Source: an uncultured Thermoleophilia bacterium (GTDB lineage Bacteria > Actinomycetota > Thermoleophilia > UBA2241). Taken from it: 5,497 nucleotides of DNA. The position numbers and the translations under genes were made by a program. The notes beneath the pieces were generated by a model that made no database searches, had not been told where the DNA came from, and was given only the letters and a program-made list of their open reading frames with translations. The stretch lies in contig CAIWHY010000471.1 in NCBI GenBank assembly GCA_903912585.1, forward strand, positions 1-5,497, read 5' to 3'. Positions 4,512 through 5,497 of the stretch are shown here, piece by piece (within the stretch, counting starts at the first letter, position 1; each line of letters begins with the position of its first letter).

Positions 4512-5497
4512 ATGATCACAGAACTCAGCGGCCTCGCGGCCGCCATGCCGCGGACCCCGATCGCCGAGCTCGAAGGCGGCCAGGCGGTCGACACCTACTT
4601 CACCTGCTCGGAGATGACGACGGCCACCGACCGCAACGGCAAGACCTATCTCCGTCTCAAGCTGCGCGACGCCACCGGCGAGGTCTCTTGCATCCACTTC
4701 GACCCGTCGGAGGAGGCGCTCGGCGTGTCTGCCGGCGACGTCGTGGTCGCGGCCGGCACCTACAGCGTGCACCCGCAGTACGGCCCCCAGATCCAGGTCC
4801 GCAGGCTGCGTCCGGCGGCGCCCGACGAATACGACGCCGCAGAGCTCGTGCCCGTCTCGCCGGTCGGCACCGCCGAGCTCGGGGAGCGACTGCACGCGCT
4901 CGTCGACTCAGTCGAGGAGCCGCACCTGCGAGCCCTTTTGGAACTCGCCTTCGACGGCTCGCGCGAGCCCGGCGCCACGTTCCTCGTCGCGCCGGCCGCC
5001 GTGCGCAACCACCACGCCTACCGGCACGGCCTGCTGGAGCATTCGCTCATCGTGGCCGAGGCCGCCGCGGGCGTGGCTTCGCGGTTCGACACGGTGGACC
5101 GCGACCTCGTCGCCGCCGGCGCGCTCCTCCACGACATCGGCAAGACGCACGCCTACACCAGCGACGGCATGGCGCCACTGATGACCGACGAGGGCCGCCT
5201 CCACGGCGAGATCGTCATCGGCCACGACATGGTGCGCGAACTCATCGCCGAGGTGCCGGACTTCCCGGACGAGCTCGCCAAGCGTCTGCGCCACATCATC
5301 GTCTCCCACCACGGGATGCGCGAGAAGGGCAGCCCCGTGGTGCCGCAGACGCGGGAGGCGGTCATCGTGCACTACTGCGACGACATGACCGCCCGCATCG
5401 GCGCCATCGACGACGCGGAGAAGGCGACCGCCGCGGGCACCGCCTGGTCGGCGCGGATCTTCATGATCGACGCGCCCGCCTATTTCGGCGTGCGCGA
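4512..5497 (+). CDS. yhaM: YhaM-family 3'-5' exoribonuclease (OB fold + HD domain), 3' end outside window
   Basis: 328 codons are visible with no stop before the right edge; B. subtilis YhaM is about 314 residues, so only a short tail should be missing. The family degrades single-stranded RNA, and in vitro DNA, from the 3' end with a divalent metal, in the cytoplasm. Residues about 17-100 form the OB-type nucleic-acid-binding domain (TYLRLKLRDATGEVSCIHFDP). The HD domain follows: NHHAYRHGLLEHS (166-178, H177), GALLHDIGKTHAY with the HD pair H207-D208, GRLHGEIVIGHDM with H231 and H238, IIVSHHGMREKGSP with H266-H267, and HYCDDMTAR with D290-D291. All expected metal and catalytic positions appear intact. 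ATG 4512 has AAGGAG 5 nt upstream. It is same-strand and 57 bp after the paralogue pair, but a candidate promoter lies in the gap. Confidence in the family is high. Confidence 0.93.
   Translation, partial: MITELSGLAAAMPRTPIAELEGGQAVDTYFTCSEMTTATDRNGKTYLRLKLRDATGEVSCIHFDPSEEALGVSAGDVVVAAGTYSVHPQYGPQIQVRRLRPAAPDEYDAAELVPVSPVGTAELGERLHALVDSVEEPHLRALLELAFDGSREPGATFLVAPAAVRNHHAYRHGLLEHSLIVAEAAAGVASRFDTVDRDLVAAGALLHDIGKTHAYTSDGMAPLMTDEGRLHGEIVIGHDMVRELIAEVPDFPDELAKRLRHIIVSHHGMREKGSPVVPQTREAVIVHYCDDMTARIGAIDDAEKATAAGTAWSARIFMIDAPAYFGVR

Noticed and set aside
3125..4895. Two long minus-strand open frames (3125-4594 and 3513-4895)
   Set aside because: They are antisense to the paralogue pair and the start of yhaM, have Ala/Ser/Arg-rich composition and no motifs, while the plus-strand genes have RBSs and mutual homology.

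Overview
The window is high-GC (about 70% by eye) and densely coded, with GC-rich third codon positions, strong Shine-Dalgarno sites and -10 elements of the TAGnnT type. Gene content suggests a high-GC actinobacterium, possibly a deep-branching class such as Thermoleophilia. That placement is inference from protein flavour, not from a marker gene. I see no phage, transposon, CRISPR, rRNA or tRNA signal.

Layout, left to right. (1) A minus-strand M14-family zinc carboxypeptidase-like gene occupies 1291 down to base 1 and runs off the left edge. It starts with GTG and has the full zinc and catalytic residue set (H70, E73, H178, E274). (2) A divergent intergenic region, 1292-1533, holds candidate promoters for both flanking genes and two strong perfect hairpins at 1411-1446 and 1459-1504 that no neighbouring gene explains. 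(3) A probable two-gene plus-strand operon follows: a 65-residue protein with an Arg-rich tail (1534-1731), then a hotdog-fold acyl-CoA thioesterase (1757-2236). (4) Convergent to it, with only 20 bp between, is a minus-strand DUF1385/YqhQ-family membrane protein (2257-3060). (5) Divergent from that is a plus-strand pair of tandem paralogues (3254-3745 and 3789-4454). They share a helical N-terminal domain of about 89 residues (37 identities without gaps) but carry unrelated low-complexity tails: one is Pro/Val hexapeptide repeats, the other Lys/Ala/Pro-rich and histone-H1-like. (6) After 57 bp with its own candidate promoter comes a YhaM-family 3'-5' exoribonuclease (OB fold plus HD domain), 4512 to beyond the right edge.

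No single pathway links these genes. The window reads as core or house-keeping chromosome with a few poorly characterised small proteins. The best candidates for something undescribed are the tandem paralogue pair with divergent tails, the Arg-rich small protein next to the thioesterase, and the orphan twin-hairpin element. Both end genes are cut by the window edges.
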